A DNA stretch of 64,000 bases from the NCBI RefSeq assembly GCF_000720325.1, contig NZ_JOJM01000041.1, positions 7,392-71,391 of the forward strand. The letters run 5' to 3'. The first letter of the stretch is position 1. Every line of letters starts with the position of its first letter. The notes under the pieces were generated by a model. That model made no database searches. It saw only the letters and a list, made by a program, of their open reading frames with translations, and was not told the origin of the DNA. A program made the translations under genes and the position numbers. The DNA is from Streptomyces sp. NRRL B-1347. Lineage in GTDB: Bacteria; Actinomycetota; Actinomycetes; Streptomycetales; Streptomycetaceae. Below, one piece after another: positions 20,869 to 28,916 of the stretch.

Positions 20869-21876
20869 ATGCCTGCCGACGCCGCCCCCGTTGAGTCCCG
20901 CCGTGCGCGGCGGTCGCTGGGGCGCGGGCCCGGGGCGGACGTCCTCCCGGAGCCCCAGGACGTCTCCCCGGCCCCTCAGGACGCCCCGCCGGAGCCCCAG
21001 GGCGGTGCCCCGGCAGACCCCGGTGGGCCCCCAGCGGACTCCGCTGGGCACGACGCGTCACCGGACGACGGGCGCTTCAAGGTCCGCCTCGCCAACTTCG
21101 AGGGCCCCTTCGACCTGCTGCTCCAGCTCATCGCCAAGCACAAGCTGGACGTCACCGAGGTCGCGCTGTCCAAGGTGACCGACGAGTTCATGGCGCACAT
21201 CCGGGCCATGGGGCCGGACTGGGACCTGGACCAGACGACCGAGTTCCTGGTGGTCGCCGCGACGCTGCTCGACCTGAAGGCGGCCCGTCTCCTGCCCGCG
21301 GCCGAGGTCGAGGACGAGGCCGACCTGGCGCTGCTCGAAGCACGGGACCTGCTGTTCGCGCGGCTGCTCCAGTACCGCGCGTACAAGCAGATCGCCGACA
21401 TCTTCAGCGGCCGCCTCGACGACGAGGCGCGCCGCTACCCGCGGACCGTCGGCCTGGAACCGCACCACGCCGAGCTGCTGCCCGAGGTCGTCATCAGCAT
21501 CGGCGCCGAGGGGTTCGCCAAGCTCGCCGTGAAGGCGATGCAGCCCAGGGCCAAGCCCCAGGTGTACGTCGACCACATCCACGCGCCGCTGGTCTCCGTG
21601 CGGGAGCAGGCCGCCGTGGTCGTGGCCCGGCTGCGGGAGCGCGGCGAGGCCAGCTTCCGGAGCCTGATCGAGGAGCTGGGGCCCGACGACACCCTGACCG
21701 TCGTGGCGCGCTTCCTGGCCCTCCTGGAGCTCTACCGGGAGAAGGCCGTCGCCCTGGACCAGGAGGACGCCCTCGGCGAGCTGACGGTGCGCTGGACGGG
21801 CGGGGACGGCGACGGCGAGCCGACCGTGACCGATGAGTTCGACCGGGCCCCCGAGCCGGATCAGGAGAAGCCGTGA
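20869..21876 (+). CDS. scpA: Segregation and condensation protein A (kleisin)
   Basis: A 335-residue kleisin that bridges the SMC heads with ScpB. After a ~65-residue Pro/Gln/Asp-rich disordered extension comes the ScpA N-terminal domain FKVRLANFEGPFDLLLQLIA and KHKLDVTEVALSKVTDEF, then TEFLVVAATLLDLKAARLLP. The C-terminal winged helix is SFRSLIEELGPDDTLTVVAR. ATG at 20869 is chosen; TTG at 20854 or GTG at 20866 are alternatives. The stop overlaps scpB (GTGA), indicating coupled synthesis. Confidence 0.93.
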   Translation: MPADAAPVESRRARRSLGRGPGADVLPEPQDVSPAPQDAPPEPQGGAPADPGGPPADSAGHDASPDDGRFKVRLANFEGPFDLLLQLIAKHKLDVTEVALSKVTDEFMAHIRAMGPDWDLDQTTEFLVVAATLLDLKAARLLPAAEVEDEADLALLEARDLLFARLLQYRAYKQIADIFSGRLDDEARRYPRTVGLEPHHAELLPEVVISIGAEGFAKLAVKAMQPRAKPQVYVDHIHAPLVSVREQAAVVVARLRERGEASFRSLIEELGPDDTLTVVARFLALLELYREKAVALDQEDALGELTVRWTGGDGDGEPTVTDEFDRAPEPDQEKP

Positions 21877-22520
21877 GCATCGAGAGCCCCGCGGGGGAGC
21901 TGCGGGCCGAGGTCGTGGACCTGGAGCTGAGGCCCGCCCTCGAGGCCGTCCTCATGGTCGTGGACGAGCCCGCGACCGAGGAGCACCTGGCGAAGGTCCT
22001 CCAGCGGCCCCGGCGGGCCGTCGCGGACGCGCTGCGCGAGCTCGCCGACGAGTACACCGCCCAGGGCCGCGGCTTCGAGCTGCGCCTGGTGGCGGGGGGC
22101 TGGCGGTACTACACGCGCCCCGCGTACGCGCCCGCGGTCGAGGGCTTCGTCCTGGACGGGCAGCACGCCCGGCTCACCCAGGCGGCTCTGGAGACGCTCG
22201 CCGTCGTCGCCTACCGCCAGCCGGTCAGCCGCTCCCGGGTCTCAGCGGTGCGCGGAGTGAACTGCGACGGGGTCATGCGCACCCTCCTCCAGCGCGGTCT
22301 GGTGGAGGAGGCGGGCGCGGAACCCGAAACAGGTGCGATCCTGTACAGGACGACGAACTACTTCCTGGAGCGGATGGGCCTGCGCGGCCTGGACGAGCTC
22401 CCGGAGCTCGCGCCCTTCCTCCCGGAGGCGGAGGCGATCGAGGCCGAGACGCAGGAGGGACTTCCGTCGTTCGATCCGGACGCGCCCGACGCCCCGGACG
22501 AGAAGACGCAGACGACCTAA
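21873..22520 (+). CDS. scpB: Segregation and condensation protein B
   Basis: A 215-residue ScpB with two winged-helix domains. The first is LRPALEAVLMVVDEPATEEH with RGFELRLVAGGWRYYTRPAY. The second includes LTQAALETLAVVAYRQPVSR and SRVSAVRGVNCDGVMRTLLQ. It ends with RTTNYFLERMGLRGLDELP and an acidic tail. It forms the SMC-ScpA-ScpB condensin subcomplex. GTG at 21873 overlaps the scpA stop by 4 nt, and rluB follows 12 nt downstream. Confidence 0.94.
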   Translation: MSIESPAGELRAEVVDLELRPALEAVLMVVDEPATEEHLAKVLQRPRRAVADALRELADEYTAQGRGFELRLVAGGWRYYTRPAYAPAVEGFVLDGQHARLTQAALETLAVVAYRQPVSRSRVSAVRGVNCDGVMRTLLQRGLVEEAGAEPETGAILYRTTNYFLERMGLRGLDELPELAPFLPEAEAIEAETQEGLPSFDPDAPDAPDEKTQTT

Positions 22521-22532
22521 GACGGAACTTTG

Positions 22533-23741
22533 ATGCGAAGCAGCAGCGGCAGGAACAGCAGCGGAAACAACGGCGGGAGCCGTGGTGGCAACAGCGGCGG
22601 CCGCGGCAACAGTGGCGGCCGCCCCGGCGGTGGCGGCCGGGGCAACAGCGGCGGCCGCCCCACCGGCGGTGGCCGCGGCGGCAGCGGTGGCGGTGGCCGC
22701 GGCGACTACCGGGGTGCCGGTGGCGGTCGCGACGACCGGCAGGGCAGCGGCCGCCCCAGCAAGCCCCGCCCCGAGGAGCGGCGCTACGACGTGGGCCCCG
22801 GCGCCACCCAGGACGGCCCGAAGTCGGGCCGCGGCGCCTCGGCGCGCGGCGGCGCCAAGGGCGGCCCCAAGCGCGGCCAGGACCAGCGCGGCGGCGGCCG
22901 CGGCCGCCCGGCGCCCGCGTACTCGCGCGAGTACGAGACGCGCGCAGAGGAGCGCAACCGCGAGCGGTACGCGGGCAAGAAGGACGTGAAGCTCCCCAAG
23001 ACCTTCCCCGGCGCCGAGCAGGAGGGCGAGCGCCTGCAGAAGGTCCTCGCCCGCGCGGGCTACGGCTCCCGGCGCGCCTGCGAGGAGCTGATCGAGCAGG
23101 CCCGGGTCGAGGTCAACGGCGAGATCGTCCTGGAGCAGGGCCTGCGGGTCGAGCCGGACAAGGACGAGATCAAGGTCGACGGCCTGACCGTGGCCACGCA
23201 GTCGTACCAGTTCTTCGCCCTGAACAAGCCCGCGGGCGTCGTCTCCACCATGGAGGACAACGAGGGCCGCCAGTGCCTTGGCGACTACACGAACAACCGC
23301 GAGACGCGCCTGTTCCACGTGGGGCGGCTCGACACCGAGACCGAGGGCGTCATCCTGCTCACCAACCACGGTGAGCTGGCCCACCGCCTGACCCACCCCA
23401 AGTACGGCGTGAAGAAGGTCTACCTCGCGCACATCGTCGGCCCGATCCCGCGCGACCTGGGCAAGCAGCTCAAGGACGGCATCCAGCTGGAGGACGGCTA
23501 CGCCCGCGCGGACCACTTCCGCGTCGTCGAGCAGACCGGCAAGAACTACCTGGTCGAGGTCACCCTGCACGAGGGCCGCAAGCACATCGTGCGCCGCATG
23601 CTCGCCGAGGCCGGGTTCCCCGTCGACAAGCTGGTGCGGGTCGCCTTCGGCCCGATCACGCTCGGCGACCAGAAGTCGGGCTGGCTGCGCCGCCTGTCCA
23701 ACACCGAGGTCGGCATGCTGATGAAGGAAGTCGACCTGTAG
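22533..23741 (+). CDS. rluB: 23S rRNA pseudouridine synthase, RluB family, with RGG-rich N-terminal extension
   Basis: A 402-residue protein. About 150 N-terminal residues are Gly/Arg/Ser/Asn-rich with many RGG-like triplets (GGRGNSGGRPGGGGRGNSGG). Then comes an S4 domain (RLQKVLARAGYGSRRACEEL) and the RsuA/RluB catalytic domain with the catalytic Asp in FHVGRLDTETEGVILLTNHG and the conserved LHEGRKHIVRRMLAEAGFPV. RluB modifies a uridine near position 2605 of 23S rRNA in E. coli. The link to scpAB is a widely conserved gene order. ATG at 22533 is preferred; TTG at 22530 is adjacent. Confidence 0.92.
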   Translation: MRSSSGRNSSGNNGGSRGGNSGGRGNSGGRPGGGGRGNSGGRPTGGGRGGSGGGGRGDYRGAGGGRDDRQGSGRPSKPRPEERRYDVGPGATQDGPKSGRGASARGGAKGGPKRGQDQRGGGRGRPAPAYSREYETRAEERNRERYAGKKDVKLPKTFPGAEQEGERLQKVLARAGYGSRRACEELIEQARVEVNGEIVLEQGLRVEPDKDEIKVDGLTVATQSYQFFALNKPAGVVSTMEDNEGRQCLGDYTNNRETRLFHVGRLDTETEGVILLTNHGELAHRLTHPKYGVKKVYLAHIVGPIPRDLGKQLKDGIQLEDGYARADHFRVVEQTGKNYLVEVTLHEGRKHIVRRMLAEAGFPVDKLVRVAFGPITLGDQKSGWLRRLSNTEVGMLMKEVDL

Positions 23742-24502
23742 TGCTCACGGAGTCGGTGGTGGACGCGCTCGACCTGGGCGCCGTCGCGGGGGAGCAGAGC
23801 GACCCCCTGCTGTTCGCGACCGTGTCGGGAGCCCATCTGTACGGGTTCCCGTCCCGGGACTCGGACGTGGACCTGCGGGGCGTCCACCTGCTGCCGGTGG
23901 CCGACCTGGTCGGCCTCCGGGAGCCCCAGGAGACCCGGTCCTCGATGTGGGACCGGGACGGGGTCGAGATGGACCTGGTCACGCACGACCTGCGCAAGTT
24001 CGCGCGCCTGATGCTGCGGCACAACGGCTACGTCCTGGAGCAGCTGCTCTCCCCGCTGGTCGCGCACACCACCGACACCCACGCGGAGCTGGTCGCCCTC
24101 GCGCCCACCGTTCTGACCAGCCACCACGCGCACCACTACCGGGGCTTCGCGCACACGCAGTGGCGGCTGTTCGAGAAGAACGGCGAGCTGAAGCCGCTGC
24201 TGTACACCTTCCGCGTGCTGCTCACCGGCATCCACCTGATGCGCGGCGGCGGCGTCGTCGCGCATCTGCCCACGCTGGTGGACGAGGTCGGCGAGGCGCC
24301 CGCCTATCTGCCCGACCTCGTCGCCGCCAAGCGGGAGGCCGAGCACGGCGGTGCCGCGGTGGACCGGAGGCGGGTGGCCGCCGACGTCGAGCGGCTGCAC
24401 GCCGCCCTGGACGAGGCGCGGGCGGCCTCAGCCCTGCCGGGCGTCCACACCGCGTACGACGCCGTGCACGACCTGGTCGTCCGCGTACGCCTGGAGGGCT
24501 GA
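23741..24502 (+). CDS. RlaP-like predicted nucleotidyltransferase (paralogue 1)
   Basis: A 253-residue protein with a polymerase-beta-type nucleotidyltransferase core. SGAHLYGFPSRDSDVDLRGV carries the catalytic G-[S/A]-x(n)-D-x-D pattern, and EMDLVTHDLRKFARLML supplies a third acidic residue. The helical C-terminal half (FRVLLTGIHLMRGGGVVAHL) resembles the RlaP/YcgL family of unknown substrate. The GTG overlaps the last base of the rluB stop, so it is cotranscribed with the scp operon. Its 3' end overlaps the opposed paralogue by 75 nt. Confidence 0.83.
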   Translation: MLTESVVDALDLGAVAGEQSDPLLFATVSGAHLYGFPSRDSDVDLRGVHLLPVADLVGLREPQETRSSMWDRDGVEMDLVTHDLRKFARLMLRHNGYVLEQLLSPLVAHTTDTHAELVALAPTVLTSHHAHHYRGFAHTQWRLFEKNGELKPLLYTFRVLLTGIHLMRGGGVVAHLPTLVDEVGEAPAYLPDLVAAKREAEHGGAAVDRRRVAADVERLHAALDEARAASALPGVHTAYDAVHDLVVRVRLEG

Positions 24503-25174
24503 CGCCCGGCGGGCGCGGTACAGGAAGTCCTCGACGCGGCGGCGGTCCGGCTCCGGCGGCAGCGGGGTGCGGGCCGCCGCCGCTTCGCACTCCTCGGCGA
24601 GCCGGGTCATCCGGGACTCCACCTCGGGCCAGGGCACCTCGCCGCGCTTGACGGCGAGCAGCGGCTCGCGCCCGGCGCCCACGTCCAGGGTCAGTTCGCC
24701 GGTCAGGAGCAGATCGCGGCAGCAGGCGAGCAGCCGCAGCAGGTGCATGGCGTGCTTCCAGCGCGGGGCGCCGTGCGTGCGGACGTCGGCGTCGAGCTTC
24801 TTGCGCTGGCCGAGGGCGTAGCGGGCGAAGGTCTCGTGGGCCTGCCGGGACAGGAACGCCCCGCGCAGGGCGAGCAGCTCGCGGCCGGTGTCCGTGACGT
24901 GTTCGACGAGCGGGGAGTGCAGGCACTCCAGGATGTTCGGATTGGCGCGCAGGGCCAGCTCGCAGAAGCGCTCCAGCTCCCAGCCGAACTGCTCGTCCGC
25001 CGGTCCTTCGACGTGCGTGGGCGGCTTCTCGAAGCGCCAGTACAGCGGGGTCGGCGCGAGGAACACGCCCCTGCGGTCGGTGTCGCTGTCCTCCGTGGCC
25101 AGCCCGAAGGCGCGCGACCCCATCACACAGGCGTAGATCGTGTGGTCGCGGACCAGGTCCTGGGGGTTGTCCAT
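24428..25174 (-). CDS. RlaP-like predicted nucleotidyltransferase (paralogue 2)
   Basis: A 248-residue homologue of the preceding gene on the opposite strand. Its core is MGSRAFGLATEDSDTDRRGV, with the canonical G-S and D-x-D motif, followed by FLAPTPLYWRFEKP and a helical half (HLLRLLACCRDLLLTGELTL). The stop at 24428 lies inside the coding end of the plus-strand paralogue (75-nt antiparallel overlap). Family membership is good; substrate unknown (nucleotidyl transfer to RNA, tRNA or protein are all possible). Confidence 0.83.
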   Translation of the reverse strand: MDNPQDLVRDHTIYACVMGSRAFGLATEDSDTDRRGVFLAPTPLYWRFEKPPTHVEGPADEQFGWELERFCELALRANPNILECLHSPLVEHVTDTGRELLALRGAFLSRQAHETFARYALGQRKKLDADVRTHGAPRWKHAMHLLRLLACCRDLLLTGELTLDVGAGREPLLAVKRGEVPWPEVESRMTRLAEECEAAAARTPLPPEPDRRRVEDFLYRARRASALQAYADDQVVHGVVRGVDARQG

Positions 25175-25195
25175 CTCCGGAGCGTACGCGGTTGG

Positions 25196-25651
25196 TCAGG
25201 TGAGCCTGATCGCGTTTCCCGTGACGTCGATGCCGCGTGGGGCCAGCGGGCGCGGTGCGGGGCCGCCCGTCACCGAGGCGTCCGTCACGCTGAACCTGCT
25301 GCCGTGGCAGGGGCAGTTGATCGTGCCGTCGGACACGTCGCGGACCGTGCAGCCCTGGTGCGTGCAGACCGCGGAGAACGCCTTGAAGTCCCCCTTCTCG
25401 GGCTGGGTGACCACGACCTTCTCGTCCTCGAAGACCTTGCCGCCGCCGACCGGGATCTCGGCCGTCCTGGCCAGCGGCGGCGCCTTGGACGGCTGCTTGC
25501 CGGGGGCGCCGCCGCCGGAGGACGGGGGCGTGGACTCGGGCGGGTCCTGCGCGGCCCCTTCGTCGCCGTACTTGTCGCACGCGGCGGCCGCCGCCGCGAG
25601 TGCCGCCGCGGTGAGCGCCGCCCGCCGGGTGGGCCGCCCGCCGCCGCTCAC
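25196..25651 (-). CDS. Rieske [2Fe-2S] lipoprotein-like protein
   Basis: A 151-residue exported Rieske protein. The N terminus is twin-arginine-like (RPTRRAALTAAALAAAAAAC) and ends in a Cys suitable for lipidation. A disordered linker rich in Pro/Ser/Gly follows. The C-terminal Rieske fold has the two cluster-binding boxes CTHQGC and CPCHGSRF, close to those of stand-alone Streptomyces Rieske proteins. The GTG at 25651 overlaps the stop of the upstream membrane gene by 4 nt, so the two form an operon and may exchange electrons at the outer membrane face. Confidence 0.9.
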   Translation of the reverse strand: MSGGGRPTRRAALTAAALAAAAAACDKYGDEGAAQDPPESTPPSSGGGAPGKQPSKAPPLARTAEIPVGGGKVFEDEKVVVTQPEKGDFKAFSAVCTHQGCTVRDVSDGTINCPCHGSRFSVTDASVTGGPAPRPLAPRGIDVTGNAIRLT

Positions 25652-26229
25652 GTCGTCACCCCGACCGTACGGAAGAACCACAGCGCCGAGGTCACCCACA
25701 CCACGGTGAGCACCGCGAAGACCAGGCCGCCCACCAGCGGCAGCAGCCAGCCGGGCAGCCGCGCCGAGCGGAGCAGCAGCATCTTGGCGCTGAACGCGCC
25801 GAAGAAGAAGCAGCCGAGGAAGGAGTGCCACAGCACGCGCGTCGAGTACGTCTGGTAGCCGAGCGCGTAGAGGCAGTGCACCGCGACCGGCACGGCCACC
25901 AGGAACGCGATCCGGCCCGACCAGCGGTGCAGCGCCGCCGACCAGGAGGGCCCCGGCAGCTTCCCGTAGACCATGAGGGCCGAGCCGACCTGGATCAGCG
26001 CGAAGCCGACCGCGGTGGTGGCGAGCCAGGACTTCACGGCGCTGGTGGAGCTGAAGCCCGCGAGGTTGAAGGCGGTGCCCTCGGGGTCGTGGACCTTGCC
26101 GTACGCGCCGAGGCCGACGGCCACGGCGGCCGCGACCAGGGCGGGCACCAGATAGCGCGCCGGGTGCTCGCGGCGCGGGCCCGTGGGGAAGCCGGCGCCT
26201 TGGGTGGGGGCGTTGGGGTCGACGCTCAC
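25648..26229 (-). CDS. DUF6529-type four/five-helix membrane protein, possible haem protein
   Basis: A 193-residue polytopic protein with about five hydrophobic segments, including YLVPALVAAAVAVGLGAYG, FALIQVGSALMVYGKLPG, IAFLVAVPVAVHCLYALGY and LPLVGGLVFAVLTVVWVTSA. Conserved-looking His residues in or near helices (ALHRWSGR, PVAVHCLYA, LWHSFLG) resemble b-type haem ligands of cytochrome b561-like proteins. It is translationally coupled to the Rieske gene (GTGA). Haem binding is an inference. I recall the family as DUF6529, from the sequence pattern only. Confidence 0.72.
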   Translation of the reverse strand: MSVDPNAPTQGAGFPTGPRREHPARYLVPALVAAAVAVGLGAYGKVHDPEGTAFNLAGFSSTSAVKSWLATTAVGFALIQVGSALMVYGKLPGPSWSAALHRWSGRIAFLVAVPVAVHCLYALGYQTYSTRVLWHSFLGCFFFGAFSAKMLLLRSARLPGWLLPLVGGLVFAVLTVVWVTSALWFFRTVGVTT

Positions 26230-26271
26230 GGGGCCTCCCGGGGCGGGCGCGGATGGGTGCGGGCGGGGCGC

Positions 26272-26937
26272 TCAGGGCACGACGGGGCGGGCGGTGAGGC
26301 GGCCGCCGCCGGGCAGCCGGACGGCGCCCGTGGCGGGGTCGAGGCGGGGAGCCGCGGTGGGCTCGCCGTCGCGGCTGAGGACGCCGACCTGGCTGCCGTC
26401 GGGCTGGACGATCCAGCCGCCGTCGAGGCGCTCGCCGCGGACCTCGGACGTCGCGCGGTACAGCCCCGCGGGCTTCTTCGCCCGGGGGGCGGTGAAGGGC
26501 CGGGCCTTGTCGCGGACGTCGACCGTGCCGCGGACCGTGTCGCCCTTGACGCGCCCGTCGAGTTCGGCGCCGCCCTTGCCGGTCAGCTTCAGCGAGCCGT
26601 CGTCCTCGACGTCGCCCTTCAGCCAGGCCTCGGTGGTCCTGCCGTCGCAGTAGTACGCCGTGGCCTTGCCGGCGCGCAGCGTGATGGCGACGGAGGCGGT
26701 GTCGTCGTCCGTGCGGCCCGTGTACCTGCCGTCGGCGGGCGGCCGCGGCTTCTTCGACGGGGACGGCTTCGCCGAAGGACTCGCGGTCGCGGTGGGCGGC
26801 GGCGAGGGCTCGGCGGCGTCGGACGAGGAGTCGCCGTACGACGTGCTGCCCGACCCCGTGGTCGCGTTGAGCGACAGCATGAACAGGGCGAGCAGCAGCC
26901 CGCCGAGCAGCGTGAACAAGGGTCCTGAGCGCTTCAT
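26272..26937 (-). CDS. Secreted or membrane-anchored hypothetical protein
   Basis: A 221-residue protein of unknown function. The N terminus MKRSGPLFTLLGGLLLALFM is a signal anchor. A Ser/Pro/Thr/Lys-rich linker of about 45 residues (SPSAKPSPSKKPRPPADGRY) follows, then a beta-rich domain beginning YTGRTDDDTASVAITLRAGK with a single Cys in AYYCDGRTTEAWLKGD. The domain looks like a small extracytoplasmic beta fold. It lies upstream of the DUF6529/Rieske pair on the same strand with a 42-bp gap and might be part of that unit. Confidence 0.7.
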   Translation of the reverse strand: MKRSGPLFTLLGGLLLALFMLSLNATTGSGSTSYGDSSSDAAEPSPPPTATASPSAKPSPSKKPRPPADGRYTGRTDDDTASVAITLRAGKATAYYCDGRTTEAWLKGDVEDDGSLKLTGKGGAELDGRVKGDTVRGTVDVRDKARPFTAPRAKKPAGLYRATSEVRGERLDGGWIVQPDGSQVGVLSRDGEPTAAPRLDPATGAVRLPGGGRLTARPVVP

Positions 26938-27150
26938 ACGTCCCCCCGGGGCGCGTGGCCTGCCCCCTCCATGCAAGCCGACCCGCACCCTGGCGTCCAG
27001 GGGCGCACGGGGGCTGTGCACGTGTGGTGCGGGTGGGTTCCGCGCCGGTCGCTCCGAGTGGCGGGGCGCGGCGGTCCGGGTGACATTGGCAGGGTCCGGG
27101 GCCCCTGGCCCGCGGGGCGGGGCCCGGCCGGCGAAGCGAAAGGCACGACC

Positions 27151-27570
27151 ATGGCGGGTAACGATCTCGGTGGCCTCCTCGGCGGTCTCCTCGGCGGGGG
27201 CCAGCAGGGAGGGGGCTCGTCGGGCGGCGGCGGCAACATCCTCGGTGCCCTGCTCGGCGCGCTGATGAGCAAGGGCGGCGGGAGCAACCCGCTGGGCGGC
27301 CTCCTCGACGGGCTGACCAAGGCCGGGCTCGCCGACCAGGCCCAGTCGTGGGTCGGCTCCGGCGAGAACCAGCCGGTGTCCGGCGCGCAGGTCAAGGAGG
27401 CGCTGCCCGACGCCACGCTCCAGCAGGTCGCCGAGGACGCCGGGGTCTCGCCCGAGCAGGCCGCCGACGAGATCGCCCAGCAGCTGCCCCAGGTCGTCGA
27501 CAAGCTCACCCCGGGCGGACAGGTGCCGAGCGGCTCCCTGGAGGACATCATCAGGCAGCAGCAGCTCTGA
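27151..27570 (+). CDS. YidB/DUF937 family protein
   Basis: A 139-residue protein. The Gly-rich N-terminal half has repeated GGLLGGLLGG, then GNILGALLGALMSKGGG and GGLLDGLTKAGLADQAQSWV. The C-terminal half (QVKEALPDATLQQVAEDAGV, SPEQAADEIAQQLPQVVDKL) matches the YidB-like DUF937 fold. Function is not established. ATG at 27151 has GCGAAAGGC upstream. An upstream extension in the same frame is not family-like and is excluded. Confidence 0.82.
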   Translation: MAGNDLGGLLGGLLGGGQQGGGSSGGGGNILGALLGALMSKGGGSNPLGGLLDGLTKAGLADQAQSWVGSGENQPVSGAQVKEALPDATLQQVAEDAGVSPEQAADEIAQQLPQVVDKLTPGGQVPSGSLEDIIRQQQL

Positions 27571-27627
27571 GGCCGCACGCGGCCGGTGCGCGGCGACCGT
27601 CTCGGCAGACGGGCGCCGCGCACCCGT

Positions 27628-27648
27628 GTCACCAGCGGTGACTAGGCT
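27628..27648 (+). promoter_or_regulatory. Operator-like palindrome and -10 element upstream of tyrA
   Basis: GTCACC-AGC-GGTGAC (27628-27642) is a perfect 6-bp inverted repeat immediately followed by TAGGCT (27643-27648), a typical Streptomyces -10 hexamer. A repressor bound here would cover the -35/-10 spacer. No clean -35 is seen. Tandem repeats follow directly in the presumed 5' leader. Confidence 0.5.
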
Positions 27649-27700
27649 GTACGTCCATCAAGACCCGATGTGCGGTACGTACATCACGACCCGATGTGCA
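27649..27700 (+). repeat. Perfect-phase tandem repeat, two 26-bp units, in the tyrA leader
   Basis: Unit 1 (27649-27674) and unit 2 (27675-27700) match at 23 of 26 positions and share GTACGT.CATCA and GACCCGATGTGC. They abut without spacer, start right after the TAGGCT -10 and end 30 nt before the tyrA GTG, so they lie at the transcription start and in the 5' leader. Confidence 0.8.
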
Positions 27701-27730
27701 CACGCACGGAAGCTACGGGGACATCGCCCA

Positions 27731-28816
27731 GTGAGAACAGCCCTCGTCATCGGCACCGGCCTCATCGGCACCTCGGCCGCCCTGGCCCTGGCCCGCCGCG
27801 GCGTCGCCGTCCACCTCGCCGACCACGACACCGAGCAGGCCCGCACGGCCGCCGCGCTCGGCGCCGGGACCGCGGCGGAGCCCGATGGCCCCGTCGACCT
27901 GTGCGTGGTGGCGGTGCCGCCCGCGCACGTCGCCGCCACCCTCGCCGACGCCATGCGCCGCGGCGTCGCCCGCGGCTACCTGGACGTCGCGAGCGTCAAG
28001 GGCGGACCGCGCCGCGACCTCGAGGCGCTCGGCCTCGACCTGACGCCGTACATCGGCACGCACCCCATGTCGGGGCGCGAGCGCAGCGGGCCCCTCGCCG
28101 CGTCCGCCGACCTCTTCGAGGGCCGCCCCTGGGTGCTCACGCCCACCCGGGACACCGACACCGAGGTGCTGAACCTCGCCCTGGAGCTGGTCGCCCAGTG
28201 CCGGGCCGTGCCCGTCGTCATGGACGCCGACGCGCACGACCGGGCCGTCGCCCTCGTCTCGCACATGCCGCACCTGGTCTCCAGCATGGTCGCGGCCCGC
28301 CTGGAGAACGCCGAGGAGTCGGCGGTCCGGCTGTGCGGCCAGGGCATCCGCGACGTCACCCGCATCGCCGCGTCCGACCCGCGGATGTGGATCGACATCC
28401 TCTCCGCCAACCCGGGCCCGGTCGCCGACCTGCTCGCGGACGTCGCCGCCGACCTCCAGGAGACCGTCGCCGCGCTGCGGGGCCTGGAGTCGGCCGACGC
28501 GTCCGAGCGGCTCGACGGCGCCACCGGCGTGGAGAACGTGCTGCGGCGCGGCAACGCGGGCCAGGCCCGGGTGCCCGGCAAGCACGGCTCCGCCCCCTTG
28601 GCGTACGAGGTCGTGGCCGTCCTCATCAACGACCAGCCGGGCCAGCTGGCCCGGATCTTCGCCGACGCGGAGCGCGCCGGGGTCAACGTCGAGGACGTCC
28701 GCATGGAGCACGCCACCGGCCAGCAGGCCGGTCTGGTCCAGCTCATGGTCGAGCCCGCGGCGGCGCCGCCGCTGGCCGCGGCGCTACGGGAGCGGGGCTG
28801 GTCGCTGCGGCCGTAG
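27731..28816 (+). CDS. tyrA: Prephenate dehydrogenase
   Basis: A 361-residue NAD(P)-dependent enzyme of tyrosine biosynthesis. It has the dinucleotide-binding TALVIGTGLIGTSAALALAR, the catalytic-site LTPYIGTHPMSGRERSGP and the conserved DADAHDRAVALVSHMPHLVS. The C terminus has an ACT-like regulatory domain (YEVVAVLINDQPGQLARIFA, VNVEDVRMEHATGQQAGLVQ), implying feedback control by an aromatic amino acid. GTG at 27731 has GGGGA about 9 nt upstream. It precedes cmk, acyltransferase and der. The leader carries a 2 x 26-bp tandem repeat. Confidence 0.92.
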   Translation: MRTALVIGTGLIGTSAALALARRGVAVHLADHDTEQARTAAALGAGTAAEPDGPVDLCVVAVPPAHVAATLADAMRRGVARGYLDVASVKGGPRRDLEALGLDLTPYIGTHPMSGRERSGPLAASADLFEGRPWVLTPTRDTDTEVLNLALELVAQCRAVPVVMDADAHDRAVALVSHMPHLVSSMVAARLENAEESAVRLCGQGIRDVTRIAASDPRMWIDILSANPGPVADLLADVAADLQETVAALRGLESADASERLDGATGVENVLRRGNAGQARVPGKHGSAPLAYEVVAVLINDQPGQLARIFADAERAGVNVEDVRMEHATGQQAGLVQLMVEPAAAPPLAAALRERGWSLRP

Positions 28817-28916
28817 TGGTGGCCAGACGAGGGCCGGGGCGGGAGCCAGTAACCTTGTGCGGGGCGTCGCGCACGTCCCCCACCCACCCGCGCCCCGAGA
28901 AAGGCACCCGCAGCCC

